Assembly (NCBI GenBank): GCA_001466705.2
Contig: LATX02000154.1
Span: 310,001 to 374,000 of the forward strand
Length of the DNA stretch: 64,000 nucleotides
Direction of reading: 5' to 3'
Source: Moniliophthora roreri
Lineage: Eukaryota > Basidiomycota > Agaricomycetes > Agaricales > Marasmiaceae
The notes under the pieces are model-generated. The model made no database searches, was not told where the DNA came from, and worked only from the letters and a program-made list of their open reading frames with translations. Shown here in pieces: positions 1 to 10,990 of the stretch (position 1 is its first letter; each line of letters opens with the position of its first letter). Position numbers and translations under genes: made by a program.

Positions 1-91
1 CTGACACAGTAGGAACAGAGCTCTGGTCTCGGGTTGGCTGGCTGCCAGCAAGAGAAGAGGAAGAGGCGGCAGGGGATACATTGGACATGTT

Positions 92-1543
92 TTATGATGG
101 ACTAGCAGGTATGGGGTCCTTGGGTCTTATTCGATGTTTCTTTATATAGTCCTTAAGGAGGTCTAGACAATTCTCCATCCCTTCCATTCAGATCCATCGA
201 TTATGAGATGAATTGTAACCGGTGTATGACACAAGGAATTCTCGGGGTCGCTTCTTTGGTCGATGTCCCCCTACTGCTTCCACTTTGTATTCTTCGAACC
301 CTTCAATAAGATCCGGGGGTGGTTCCGTGAAACTTGGTCCGTGGGCTTCAGTCTGTTTAAATGGTGATAATAAGGCTGCATGGAAAACGGGGTGGATCTT
401 CCATTGATGGGGTAGGTCCAGCTTGTACGTTACCGGCCCAAGTACCTCGAGGACCTTGAATGGTCCTTCCCTTTTCGGGGCTAACTTCTTTGACGGGTAT
501 CCCGTTGCCAGGTTCTTCGCTTCTAACCAAACCTTCTGTCCTTCTTCGAATGTATCCAGCTTTTGCTTCTCCCTTCGTATCATCTGTTGTCGTGCTAACT
601 CCAACAAGCTCGCGGTTTCTTCTCTCACCCTCTTTAGTTCCTGAAGCCGTTCTTCTACTGATGGAATAGTTGTTCTTTTGAATACCGTTGGAAGTGGGCG
701 AGGATGGTATCCCATCATCATGAAAAATGGGGATTTCTTGAGAACTGAATGAGTTCGATTGTTGTGAGCGAATTCTGCTAAGGGGAGGTATTCCTTCCAT
801 CGGGTCTGTTCTTTTGCACAGAACGCTCGGAGGTAGACCTTGATTCCTTGATTTACTCGTTCTGTTTCCCTGTCTGTCTGTGGGTGGAACGCTATGCTCA
901 TGGAGTGTTTGATGGACAGCTGTCTTCCCATTTCCTGAAACACTTCTGCTGCAAATCTGGGGTCTCGATCGGATATGATTCGGTCAGGTAATCCGAATCT
1001 TTTGTAGAGATGTTGAATTAACATTCCTGCAACGTTGGTGGCGTCCACTGTTTTGGTGCATGGAGTAAAAATTACCCCCTTCGTAGATGAGTGGTCCACC
1101 ACGACTAAAATTGAATCCATGCCGTCACATTCGGGTAGATCCGTGATAAGGTCCATCGTGCAGACTTGGAAGGGGAAAGAGTTTGGCGTAGCTTGGAGGG
1201 GTTGAATTGGGGTTCGTGTTGGATGGGTGTTAATTTTGGACTGTTGACATGTCGCGCAACCATCCACGAAGCTTTTAATGAACTTAGCCATTCCTGGCCA
1301 CCAGAAGTCTCGTTGTACTTGTTCAACGGTGTTCCATTGTCCTGGGTGTCCCACACCTGGGGTCTCATGAATAGACTGCACTATCCGTCGTCGGAGGTCG
1401 GTGTCGTTTGGTACGTAAACCCGACCCTGGAAGAAGAGTAGATCACCATTGATTCTCCAGTCTGATAATGCGGATTTGATTGGCGGCACGCCCTGATGCA
1501 GTAGTTGCTCCAGGGCCGATTTGTGAAAATCGTCTGGGCCCAA
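92..1543 (-). CDS. Ty3/gypsy Pol, integrase plus chromodomain (gypsy copy 1)
   Basis: Integrase of an LTR retrotransposon, which inserts the cDNA into the host genome. Numbering from the residue after the upstream TGA, an HHCC zinc-binding set is visible at H59, H66, C96 and C99. The DDE triad is D131 (TMDLITD), D192 (ISDRDPRF) and E228 (TDRETERVNQ). From about residue 414 a chromodomain-like segment (EEYKVEAV...FLVSYTGY...RWI) marks this as a chromovirus-type element. The frame is interrupted by TGA at 188-190 inside the chromodomain. It then reopens (MEGMENCLDLLKDY...) and ends at TAA 92-94. It is separated from the RT part only by an in-frame TGA at 1544-1546, so protease, RT, RNase H and integrase are one polyprotein. 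Catalytic residues look intact. The two TGAs probably make the copy non-autonomous unless read through. Confidence 0.9.
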
Positions 1544-1546
1544 TCA

Positions 1547-3598
1547 TTCTGCTATATCCTCCTTCAACCCCAAATTGATTCCTTTAATAAAAAGCCGATC
1601 TGGTAGAACGACAATGTTTTCGTTATCACTATCGACATCGTCCTGTTCATTGCTTCGTCGTGACAGCACGTCCACTTGCGTAATAGACTTCCCAGGGACG
1701 TGTACAAGTCCTAAATCGAATTCTGATAGAAAGAGACTCCATCTTGCTTGTCGCCTGTTCAACTTTTGTGCGGTCCGGAAATAAGTCAGGTTCTTGTGAT
1801 CGGAAAGGACCATGACTTTGAACTTTCCCCCCATGAGGTAGTGACGCCATTCCATAAGTGCCCTATAGATCGCGAGGAGCTCGCGATCGTAAATCTCGTA
1901 ATTCCTTTCCATGGGGGAGAACGATTTGGATAGATAACCACATGGGTGCCATTCGCCATCTGCTCCTTTTTGTTTGAGAACTGCGCCTGTAGCCCATTTC
2001 GAAGCATCAGCTTCTATGACGAAAGGTTTATCAACGTCTGGCATGACCAGTATTGGTTCGGAGAGGAATTTCGTCTTTAGAAGATCGAAGGCCAGCTGAC
2101 ACTGCATTGTCCAATCAAATTTCCGATTCTTCTGTAGTAAATCGTTCAAAGGTCTCGTAAGATGTGCGTATTTCCCAATGAACTTCCTGTAGAAATTTCC
2201 AAATCCCAAAAACGCGCACACCCCTTTCACCATCTGAGGAGGCTCCCAATCAGCTATTCCTGCCAGCTTTATCGGGTCCATGGTGATATATCTGGGCCTA
2301 ATAACCATTCCTAGGAAGACTACTTCCGTTACATCAAACTCGCATTTTTCTGGTTTGAGGAACAGATCGTGCTTCTTAAGACGGCGCATCAATCGTTCCA
2401 TGCGTTCCCTGTGCTCGTCCTGGTTTTTGGAGAAAATAAGAATGTCATCCATGTATACCACGCACCATCCTTCGTCAATAAAATCAGAGAGGATGTCATT
2501 CATGAAGGCTTGGAAAGTGGCGGGGGAATTGCTGAGTCCGAAGAACATCACAGTTGGTTCGAAGAGTCCTCTATTCGTTTTGAAGGCGGCTTTCCACTGA
2601 TCTCCGTCCTTTATCCTAACGTTATTGTACCCATTCCGAAGGTCGAGCTTCGTGAATACCGTCGCTCCTTTCAGTTTATCAAGAAGTTCCGAAATTAAAG
2701 GAAGTGGATAGGCATTCTTTATCGTTCCTTTATTGAGCTCCCTGTAGTCCTGTGTAGGTCTCAATGCTTCTTTCTCCTTCTTGGCTACGAAGAAGAAGGG
2801 GGAGGCCATCAGAGATTTCAATTTGCGAATGTATCCTTTCCTTAGATTTTCCTCAAGGAACTTGTCTTGTTCTTCCTGTTCTGTGGGGCTTAACGGGTAC
2901 AATTTGCAGTTCCTCGGGACAAAGTCTGGTTTAAGATCGATTGCGTGGTTGTATGTCCAAGCGGGTGGGAATTGTTCTGCCTTTCCTTTCTCGAAGCGAT
3001 CTTTATATCCCAATAGGTAGCTGGGAATAAGTTCCTCTACTTCCTTCTTGACCGTTTGGTGTTGGTGAGCCATCTCTTGCGATGCTGTAGTTTTGGCCCC
3101 TATAAGGATTTCCAGTTCAAGAGTGTCTAAAATCCCTCTAAACCTCTTGATCTGAAGTTTGCGACAAGGTTGGAACTGGATTTCCCCGGTTTCCCAATCG
3201 ATCTCGGGGTTATGATACCTCAGCCACGGAAGTCCTAGGATCATGTCCTCATCGCCGATGCCTGAGATCATGAAGTTCTCTCTGAACTCCTTTCCGGCAA
3301 TTTGGAACTCCAGCTCCATGACATGTGTTATCCATGCTGTCTTGTTGGCCGTTCCATCGACGTTGAAAACTCGGATTTTCTCCGGCAACTGGATCCACTT
3401 CTTTCCCAATGTTCTTGCGAGCCTCATGCTTATGAACCTTCCTCCTGCTCCTGAATCTAGTAGGGCTTTTGTTTCGATGTTTTCTGTTCCCACTTTGTAC
3501 TTGAGAGGAATATGCATAGAATTTTGGTCCATTTTAGCTAGTACAAAGTGTGAGATAGTTATCAGCGGTGGAGCCATTGTCCTCGTCCGCCAGTTTAA
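1547..3598 (-). CDS. Ty3/gypsy Pol, protease-RT-RNase H (gypsy copy 1)
   Basis: Polyprotein part that cleaves Gag-Pol and copies the RNA into DNA. Numbered from the ATG at 3577, the aspartic protease active site is D41-S42-G43 (LLDSGAGG). The reverse transcriptase has the first catalytic Asp at D312 (TKLDLRNGY) and YMDD at 375-378. RNase H shows D524 (IEADAS), E566 (YDRELLAI), D593 (SDHKNL) and D636. The frame is open upstream of the ATG to 3598, directly after the heptamer GGGTTTT at the end of gag. Expression by -1 frameshifting is therefore more likely than independent initiation. It ends at TGA 1544-1546, after which the same frame continues as integrase. All catalytic motifs are intact and CpG content is normal, so this copy is younger than the one at 6.4-10.3 kb. 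Confidence 0.93.
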
Positions 3599-4872
3599 AA
3601 ACCCTCTTGTTCCATCGAATCAATGAGAAAGTCCTTGTCTTCTTTCGGCTGTTCATTCACTAGGGCCCTAATCTTGGCGAACCTTTCTTCTCTCGTGAGT
3701 TTCTTCGGCTCTTCCTGTTTTCATTCGTCCTTCTTCGGCATGTCCGGGCAATCCTTGATGCGATGTCCGGGCCTTCCGCACCTAAAACATAATCCCTTCG
3801 ACATATACTCCTTCCGGTCGATCTCGGTGATCTGTTTGATAGCAACATCCTCCTTTTTCCTAAAGCTCCTCTGCGGCTTCTTTCCTCCGTGTTTATCATC
3901 CCATGTCTTTCTGTACTCCAATGCTTGTTTGTAACTTTCGTCGAATAGAATAGCGGCGTTCATCCAATCCTTAATCGTAGTAAGGGCGCCTTCTGGCCTC
4001 GTCATAATCTTGAGGGCCAAGCTCCTTGGTAATCCCCTCTTGAATGCTACTATCTGCGCTGCGTCGTTATACCCAGTTTGTTTCGCCAAATAGGTAAACT
4101 GATACGTATATTCGTCAGCTCTTTCCTTCATTCTTAAGTCTTTAAGCTTGAGCTGTGCTTTTAGAGCGGGATCAAGGGGTTCGAAAGAGGTCCTAAAATT
4201 GTCCAGGAACTCTGCCCAAGTGACTTTTTCGGCATCCACGTCATACGCCAGCAACAAATCGGTTTTATCGTTCTTCCAGAACTCTCCTGGTCCATCCGTC
4301 ATATATGAAAGGAGGAAGAGCTTCTTTGACCTGTCGTCGGGGAACGCCTTTGGATTAAGCGCTACGTAAATCAATACTTCTCTTAAAAACTTCTTTGCAT
4401 CTTTCTGTGCCCCTGTAAAGGCCCTCAGGAGTGCCGCTTTTACTTCTTTTACCACCGATACTACCTGTACTGGCATTGCTGAACCTATGATGGCTTCTTC
4501 AACTGCCGGTTCCTCTCTCTTGGGTCTGCTCCCAGATGGTTTCTTATCTTCGGCCATTGTTTCAGGCTGCGTCTTTGGCAATCGTGGACTGTTCTTTAAT
4601 CCCTTTAGTAGTTTCTGGAATGGATCTAGTTCCTCCAGAGAGTCAGTAGAGGTATTCGATGTTCCCAAGTCTGATGGTTTCGGTATATTCGGTGAGAATC
4701 CTTCTTCGTGTTCGATCGGCTTCAGTCCAGTCGGAGTGAATGATGGGGTCGAGATTCTCCTTGTTCCTGAGTCTTCGACTGGTGTCTCGGTCAGTGGCTG
4801 ACTTGTTAGCGATGGTGACTGCAAGGGGGTCAGCAGTTCTCTGCGGGATGCTTGGGTTAACGGTGGGATCGC
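3595..4872 (-). CDS. Gag with CCHC zinc knuckle (gypsy copy 1)
   Basis: Structural protein of the retrotransposon particle. The capsid-like core holds an FLREV...FLLSYMTDGPGEFW segment. A CX2CX4HX4C knuckle (CFRCGRPGHRIKDC) sits near the C-terminus. An in-frame TGA at 3721-3723 lies just after the knuckle. The frame then continues through a Lys/Glu-rich tail to ...MEQEGF and the TAA at 3595-3597, which copy 2 shares. At the N-terminus another in-frame TGA (4873-4875) is shared with copy 2. Upstream of it the frame is homologous to copy 2, but the position of copy 2's ATG reads ACA here. Gag may therefore start elsewhere: a different frame is open from an ATG near 4966. Confidence 0.88.
3598..3604 (-). 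promoter_or_regulatory. Candidate -1 ribosomal frameshift heptamer at the gag-pol junction, copy 1
   Basis: The minus strand reads G GGT TTT TAA in the gag frame. This heptamer fits the X XXY YYZ slippery rule, followed at once by the gag stop. A -1 slip opens the pol frame directly (TTA AAC TGG ... ATG), with no stop before the protease. The same arrangement is kept at 7726-7732 in the second copy. No stimulatory RNA structure was evaluated. Confidence 0.6.
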
Positions 4873-4995
4873 TCATCCACCAGGATTCGATATGGATTGG
4901 GTTGGTTGCCCACACCGGTGCGCTTCCGCCTCGGCGATGTCTTGTTCCAACTGTTTCTCTGTCCATGGCGGTGTCTTGTCGTTCCTAAGCGATGC

Positions 4996-5275
4996 CTAAA
5001 CCTGGATAGGTCAGCAACAGATCAGCTTGACCTTGTGTTACGTTACTTGTGCAGCAACGTCAACCTAACTACCCAAACGAAGTGTCTCCTTCGCTTAAGT
5101 AGTTCTAACAAGTTCAAGTTCAAGTTCGTTCAGCGGTTGCTGAAGTTCAGAAGTCCATTGTTACTGCAATTGACACAAGTATAAGATTAACCAGGTCAAG
5201 CTGAAGACTTAGAGTCTTAGCTTGAGCGTTTAAATACATACAACTGAGCTAATACTAACTATATACGTATAGCCA
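4996..5275 (-). repeat. 5' LTR region of gypsy copy 1 (R/U5 side)
   Basis: Read on the minus strand, this region is homologous to 6056-6362 read on the plus strand. Both have a TATA-like GTATTTAA, the string CTCAAGCTAAGACT, and both end in CCAGGTTTAGGCATC just before the gag leader. The position immediately upstream of gag identifies it as the 5' LTR. The outer (U3) edge cannot be fixed, because the matching 3' LTR lies beyond the left window edge. Confidence 0.65.
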
Positions 5276-5276
5276 A

Positions 5277-5866
5277 CTAGTTCGGTGATTGTCTAAGATC
5301 TCCCAATGCCTTCGGGATATGAGTAATGCAATACAAGGGGATAGGTAAATGGGGACGAGGAAGGTGTACGAGTCCATTGGTAAGAAGAAGCATGGGTGTG
5401 AAATAAGAAGGGAGCTGGGGAGGTGTATGTGTCCGATGGGAAAGGGAAGCATAGGTAGTACTACAGAAAGAAAAGAGAAAGTTCGTAACAGACATAGCAA
5501 CACAATCAAGAGAGTTCGAGATAGCAGCCATTCTCTGCCCAGTAGATAGCTTTTGAGGTAGGTGATGTTTAGCCTTGTGGGACAAGGATCTGGACTCAGG
5601 AGAATCGGTTTCAGCACAGAGACATTTCTGAGATGGAACAATAGTGGGTGCAGCCATCTGGAGCAATAATCAGAGCATGAAATACACTCCAAATGAATAC
5701 TCACCAAGTCAGGTTCCCTCTCAATAGCATTGTTCTCTTGCTCACTCTCTATGCCATTATCTCCTCCCTTCATGCTGTGTGAACCCTCATCATCTTCAGC
5801 TTGACCCATATCTTTGTCTTGAGGGCTTGAATCTTTATTATGTGATTGAGTAGCGGGACCCTCCAT
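5277..5866 (-). CDS. Unidentified spliced ORF between the two LTRs
   Basis: The function is not recognised. The minus strand is open from an ATG at 5866. A clean candidate intron (GTGAGTATT...GCTCCAG) spans 5658-5704 and joins the frame in phase 0 to a downstream stretch starting MAAPTIVPSQ. The joined product is about 180 residues. Its first 54 residues are acidic, and it has a short hydrophobic stretch (VTNFLFSFC). It lies between the LTRs of two head-to-head gypsy elements. It may be a captured host fragment, part of an older insertion, or a chance reading frame. Confidence 0.3.
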
Positions 5867-5874
5867 ACCCAGAA

Positions 5875-6030
5875 TGAAGGCATCTTGTTATGTTTTTCCT
5901 TACCCCATTACTTATGTTTCCCTTCTGATCAGACTTATTCACCTTCCTTGCACCCCATTTCCTATGTCTTCTATGCTTCCCCTTCTATTGGACTTATTAC
6001 ACCTTCCTAGCCCCCTTTTCCTATCAGAAC
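5875..6030. repeat. Imperfect tandem duplication, pyrimidine-rich
   Basis: Two adjacent degenerate units of about 70 bp contain CCCCATT(A/T)C(T)TATGT...CTTCT...GACTTATT(AC)ACCTTCCT. They lie just outside the LTR of copy 2 and are probably part of U3 or an older insertion. No coding potential is seen. Confidence 0.45.
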
Positions 6031-6049
6031 TCTGACTCATACCCCAACA

Positions 6050-6362
6050 GCATCGGGTATTTATTATCATATTATTGTAGCTATCAGACATTAGCATAAC
6101 GTAGTTTACATGATCAGTTGTATTGTATTTAAGCACTCAAGCTAAGACTCCAAGTCTTCAGCTTGACCTGGTTAATTATACTTGTGTCTTAGCCAACTGA
6201 ACAAGGATCTCTGAACTTCAGCATCCACTGAACGAACTCTAACTTGAACTTGAGACTGCTTGAAGAAGTTCTACCTTTTTTAAGTAGTTAGTTGACATTG
6301 CTGCACAAGTAACATAACACAAGGTCAAGCTGATCAATTGCCAACCTATCCAGGTTTAGGCA
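6050..6362 (+). repeat. 5' LTR region of gypsy copy 2
   Basis: Plus-strand homolog of the LTR at 4996-5275. It has the same TATA-like GTATTTAAG, the same CTCAAGCTAAGACTCCAAGTCTTCAG-type block split by substitutions, and the same end CCAGGTTTAGGCATCAC. The gag leader follows and starts ATGCCACCACGG at 6380. Divergence from the copy 1 LTR is obvious by eye and rich in CG to TG/CA changes. The left edge is uncertain. Confidence 0.65.
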
Positions 6363-6379
6363 TCACTTAGGAAAACAAG

Positions 6380-7735
6380 ATGCCACCACGGACGGAATCA
6401 CAGATAGAGAGAGACATCACAGAAGCAGAGGAGTGCCAGTGTGGATTACAAACCCAATCCATATTGAATCCTGGTGAATGAGCAATCCCACCATTAACCT
6501 GGGCATCCTGCAGGGAACTATTGACCACCTCGCTGTCGCCATTGCCAACAAGTCTGCCACTGACAGAGACACCAGAAGGACACCTTGAAACAAGGAGAAC
6601 CTTGACCCCATCATCCATCACGACTAGCTTAGGGGAGATCAAATTCAAAGAAGAAACACCACCTACTACACCAAAGAAGCTTGAACTCGATACATCGAAT
6701 ACCTCTTCAACCTCAGCAGAGGAATCGGACCCCTTTCAGTGTCTTCTTTATGCACTCAAGAACAGCCCCCAATCAACAAAGCAACCACAACTTGAAGAAA
6801 TGGCAGAAGATAAAAAACCTTTAGGAAGCCGACCCAAGGATGTCCCTATAGCTGAAGAAGCAGTAATTGGAGCCACAGTACCTGTACAGGTGGTGGCAGC
6901 AGAGAAAGAAGTAAAAGCTGCATTGCCGAGAGCCTTCACCAGACAAAGGAAGGATGCGAAGAAGTTCCTGTGAGAAGCATTATTGTACATCACACTCAAT
7001 CCCAAAATGTTCACTATAGACTGAACAAAGAAGCTTTTCCTTCTATCCTATATGACCGATGGACCAGGAGAATTCTGGAAGAATGAGAAGACCAACCTTC
7101 TGCTCGCCTTTGACCCAGAAGCAGAAAAGATTATGTGGGGAGATTTCATCGAAGATTTCAAAATGTCATTCAAACCCCTCGACACAGCTCTAGAAGCCCA
7201 GTTAAAGCTTCAAGACCTAAGGATGAAGGAAAGGGCCAATGGATATACATATCAATTCTCATACCTTGCCAAACAGACAGGATACAACGATGCTGCACAG
7301 ATTGTGGCGTTCAAACGAGGACTACCCAAAAGCTTGGTATTGAAAATTATAACCCGACCTGAAGGAACCCCGACCACCATTAAGGATTGGATGAATGCCG
7401 CAATCCTTTTCGATGAGAGCTACAAACAAGCTATGGAGTACAGAAAGATGTGGGACAAAGATAACGGAAAAAAGGCACATTGAAGCTTCCGAAAGAAAGA
7501 GGAGGTCACCATCAAGCAAATCTTGGATGAAGACAGGAAGGAATATATGGCAAAGGGGTTGTGTTTCCAATATGGGAGGGGAGGACACCAAATCAGAGAT
7601 TGTCCAGATGCTCTAAAGAAGAAGGAAGAGAAGAAGAAGGAAGAACAATTCGCCAAGATCAGGGCACTGGTTAATGACCAATCCAAAGAAGAGAAGAATA
7701 TGTTGATCGACCTTATGGAGCAGGAGGGTTTTTAA
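6380..7735 (+). pseudogene. Gag pseudogene (gypsy copy 2)
   Basis: Homolog of the copy 1 Gag, starting at ATG 6380 (MPPRTESQ). In-frame TGA codons occur at 6479-6481 (shared with copy 1), about 6971, about 7022 and about 7482. The zinc knuckle is broken: its second Cys is Tyr (CFQYGRGGHQIRDC). The C-terminal Lys/Glu-rich tail is intact here and ends ...MEQEGF at TAA 7733-7735. CpG is strongly depleted compared with copy 1, as expected for long-methylated, dead copies. Confidence 0.9.
7726..7732 (+). promoter_or_regulatory. Candidate -1 frameshift heptamer at the gag-pol junction, copy 2
   Basis: The sequence is G GGT TTT TAA in the gag frame, identical in position and sequence to the site at 3598-3604 on the other element. 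A -1 slip gives TTA AAG CGG CAG AAG AGG ACG ATG and enters pol. The site survived while the flanking sequence diverged. Confidence 0.55.
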
Positions 7736-10347
7736 AGCGGCAGAAGAGGACGATGTCTCCACCGCCCGTTACCATTTCACACTTTGTACTAGCTAAGATG
7801 GACTGAAATTCTATGCATATTCCTCTTCAGTACAAAGTAGGAGCTCAAATCATCGAAACACAAGCCTTACTAGATTCAGGAGCTGGAGGACAATTTATTA
7901 GCATGGGTTTAGCAAGGAAATTAGGAAGGAAGTGGACCCTGCTCCCTGAGAAGATCAAGGTATTCAATGTTGATGGGACACCAAACAAAACTGCATGGAT
8001 CTCACATGTAGTAGAGCTGGAATTCAAGATAGTGGATAAGGAGTTTAGGGAAAACTTTATAATATCGGGAATCGGAGAAGAGAACATGATTTTGAGGCTA
8101 CCATGGCTTTGTTATCATAACCTTCAGATTGACTGGGAAACCGGAGAAATCAAATTTCTGCCTAGGTGAAAGCTGCAGATCAAGAAGTTCACAGGCATAC
8201 TCAACAATACCCCAAAAGAAGTTCTGATTGGAGCAAAGATCACAGCCTCACAGGAGCTAGCACATCAACAACAGGAGGTGAAGAAGAAGATAGACGAATT
8301 AATTCCCCTTTACCTCCAAGGATATTGAGACCGCTTCGAAAAAGGAAAGGCAGAACGATTCCCCCCTTCTAGATCTTACGATCACACCATAGAATTACAA
8401 CCAGACTTCATACCCCGAAATTGCAAACTCTACCCCCTGAGCCCAGCCAAGCAGAAAGAACAGGACAAGTTCTTAGATGAGAACCTGTGCAAGAGATACA
8501 TTCGGAAATCGAAGTCACCAATAGCCTCCCCCTTCTTCTTTGTGGCAAAAAAAGAGAAGGGAGCATTGAGACCCACACAGGACTACAGAGAACTGAACAA
8601 GGGAACAGTGAAGAACACATACCCATTACCTTTGATATTGGAACTCCTCGACAAACTCAAGGGGGCAAATGTCTTTACGAAATTGGATCTCAGGAACAGA
8701 TACAACAACATACAGATCAAAGACAGGGACCAATGGAAGGCTGCTTTCAAAACAAACAGAGGGCTGTTTGAGCCGACTGTCATGTTTTTCAGGCTCAGCA
8801 ATTTGCCAGCAACATTTCAGGCTTTTATAAATGACATCCTCTCCGACTTCATTGACGAAGGATGGTGTGTCATTTATATGGACAATATCCTCCTGTTTTC
8901 AAACAATTGAGCCAAGCATTGAGAGAGAACCGAGAGACTGATGCGTCGAATCAGGAAACATAATCTCTACTTCAAACCAGAGAAATGCAAATTTGATGTG
9001 ACGGAAGTCATGTTCTTAGGGATGGTAGTTCGACCAGGTTACATGGCAATGGACCCTGTAAAGCTAGCAGGGATAGCGGAATGGGAACCACTGAAAACAG
9101 TAAAGGGAGTACATGCCTTCTTAGGTTTCAGGAACTTTTACCAGAAGTTTATTGGGAAATATGCACAACTGGCTCGACCACTTCATGATCTTATGAAGAA
9201 ATCACAAAAGTTTGAATGGACTATAGTGTGTCAGATCACCTTCAATCTTCTCAAGAAGAAGTTCCTCTCAGAACCAGTACTACTCATGCTGGACATGGAC
9301 AAACTTTTTGTGATAGAAGCAGATGCCTCCAAATGGGCCATGGGGGCAGTGCTTTGTCAACAAGGAACAGATGGAGAATGGCACCCATGTGGATACCTCT
9401 CAAAATCATTGTCGCCAACAGAATGGAATTATAAAATATATGACTGGGAGCTGTTGGCCATAGTGCAGGCCCTGACGGAATGGAGACATTACCTGATGGG
9501 AGGAAAATATAGGGTGGTAATCTTATCTGATCACAAGAACCTCACATACTTTCAGACAGCTCATAAACTTAACCAAAGACAGGCAAGATGGAGCTTATTC
9601 CTATCAGAATTCGATCTTGGCCTTATTCATGTACTGGGAAGGTCACTCACACAAGCAGATGCACTGTCATGACAGAGCAATGAGCATGAAGATGAAGACA
9701 ATAATAACAAAGATGTCATTATGTTACTAGAACGACTCTTTGTGAAAGGAATCAACCTAGAAATGAAAACCAAAATTATGGAATGATTGGGCCTGGACAA
9801 CTTTCACAAGTCAGCCCTGGAACAACTACTTCACCAGGGCATGCCGCCAATCAAATCTGCCTTATCAGACTGGAGAATTGACAATGGTCTACTCTTTTTC
9901 AAGGAACGGGTCTACATGCCAAATGACACGGAGCTTCGACAAAATGTTGTGAAAGCAGTACACGAAACTCCAGGAGTAGGACACTCTGGGCAATGGAACA
10001 CACTGGAACAAGTTCAACGAGACTTCTGGTGGCCAGGGATGGCTAAATTTGTCAAAAGCTTCATAGATGGCTGTGTACCATGCCAGCAATCAAAGATTAA
10101 TACACACCCCATGAAGACCTCCATTCAACCACTGCAGCTGAATCCAAATTCCTTCCCCTTCCAAGTTTGCACAATGGATCTCATCACTGACCTACTGGAC
10201 TGCAATGGTATGGACTCTATTCTTGTCGTGGTGGACCACTCCTCTATGAAGGGGGTAATTTTTACACCATGCACAAAGACATCAGACGCCATGAAAATAG
10301 CAGAACTGTTGGTTCAACATGTATACAGACGTTTCAGACTCCCAGTA
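7732..10347 (+). pseudogene. Pol pseudogene, truncated in integrase (gypsy copy 2)
   Basis: Degenerate homolog of the copy 1 Pol. The protease DSGAGG motif survives. The RT active site is YMDN instead of YMDD, so the second catalytic Asp is lost. RNase H motifs (IEADAS, SDHKNL) and the integrase HHCC zinc region are recognisable. In-frame stops are all TGA (about 7804, 8167, 8328, 8908, 8920, 9670 and 9784). The one at 9784 matches the TGA at 1544-1546 of copy 1. Homology ends abruptly at ...RRFRLP, before the second DDE aspartate. There a Tc1-like terminal sequence begins. The remaining integrase, chromodomain and 3' LTR are not in the window. Confidence 0.92.
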
Positions 10348-10349
10348 AT

Positions 10350-10400
10350 TTGTCTAAGATAGGACTAGTGGAAAACTACCCAAAAAGATAACCTCCAAAA
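10350..10400 (+). repeat. Terminal-repeat-like sequence at the gypsy breakpoint (partner at 17420-17472)
   Basis: TTGTCTAAGATAGGACTAGT followed by GGAAAACTACCCAAA matches, in inverted orientation, the sequence at 17420-17472. The match continues to about GATAACCT. It starts exactly where gypsy homology stops, with a TA nearby. It is either one end of a 7-kb unit or a stub of a deleted Tc1-like element. Confidence 0.5.
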
Positions 10401-10419
10401 GTCTAACTCAGTTTGTTGT

Positions 10420-10990
10420 GCAAGTGTGGATCGATGTGATCAGAGTTACTGCACTTAGAATGCCAATAAAACTCTTAGCTAGGTTGATTCTCTCTTATTG
10501 AAGTGTTCTACTTCAAAGTGTTCACCTCCAGAGGAGTATAGATGGTTTTTAAAATAGGTTTATTGGGTAAACACACACACAAAACACAAGGAACACAGTG
10601 CACAAAGCACAAACACAAGAGCTACAGTCCCATACAAAGACTCGATAGCTGATATAGTCTGACCCTACAGAGTTCAAGACTTCTTCAAGATAACTACAGC
10701 GCACAGTGTACTGGAAAAGGTCCTAGACCAATTTCTACAAAGAGTTCAGTGCAGGCACACCCCTTGCTAAGACTCTAAGTGTGTCACTTACGACGCAAGT
10801 TTGTTATTAGATTTCTATCTCTCTGGAGTCACTCAGGACCAATCTCCAGGGCCTGTAGTGAGGAAGCAAAACTGGAATGGCACACACAATTATATACCAA
10901 ATAAACTCTTCATGTATTCACAATTGGAGAGGGCAGAGTTACTTGAGTATATATGAATTTCTAGCTGTCCTTATATACTGTCCATGGAAT
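10420..10990 (+). repeat. LTR-like repeat, member 1
   Basis: It begins with a block (GATCAGAGTTACTGCACTTAG) repeated at about 13800. It shares the order of landmarks with the other members: an AAC/CTCTTGT-type block, a GGGCCTG block, then a TATATAC region before the end. There is no coding capacity. It is probably a solo LTR or diverged LTR fragment of a single family. Confidence 0.4.

Noticed and set aside
222..800. Several open frames opposite and overlapping the gypsy integrase
   Set aside because: They lie in other frames of a clear integrase and show no motif, so they are shadows.
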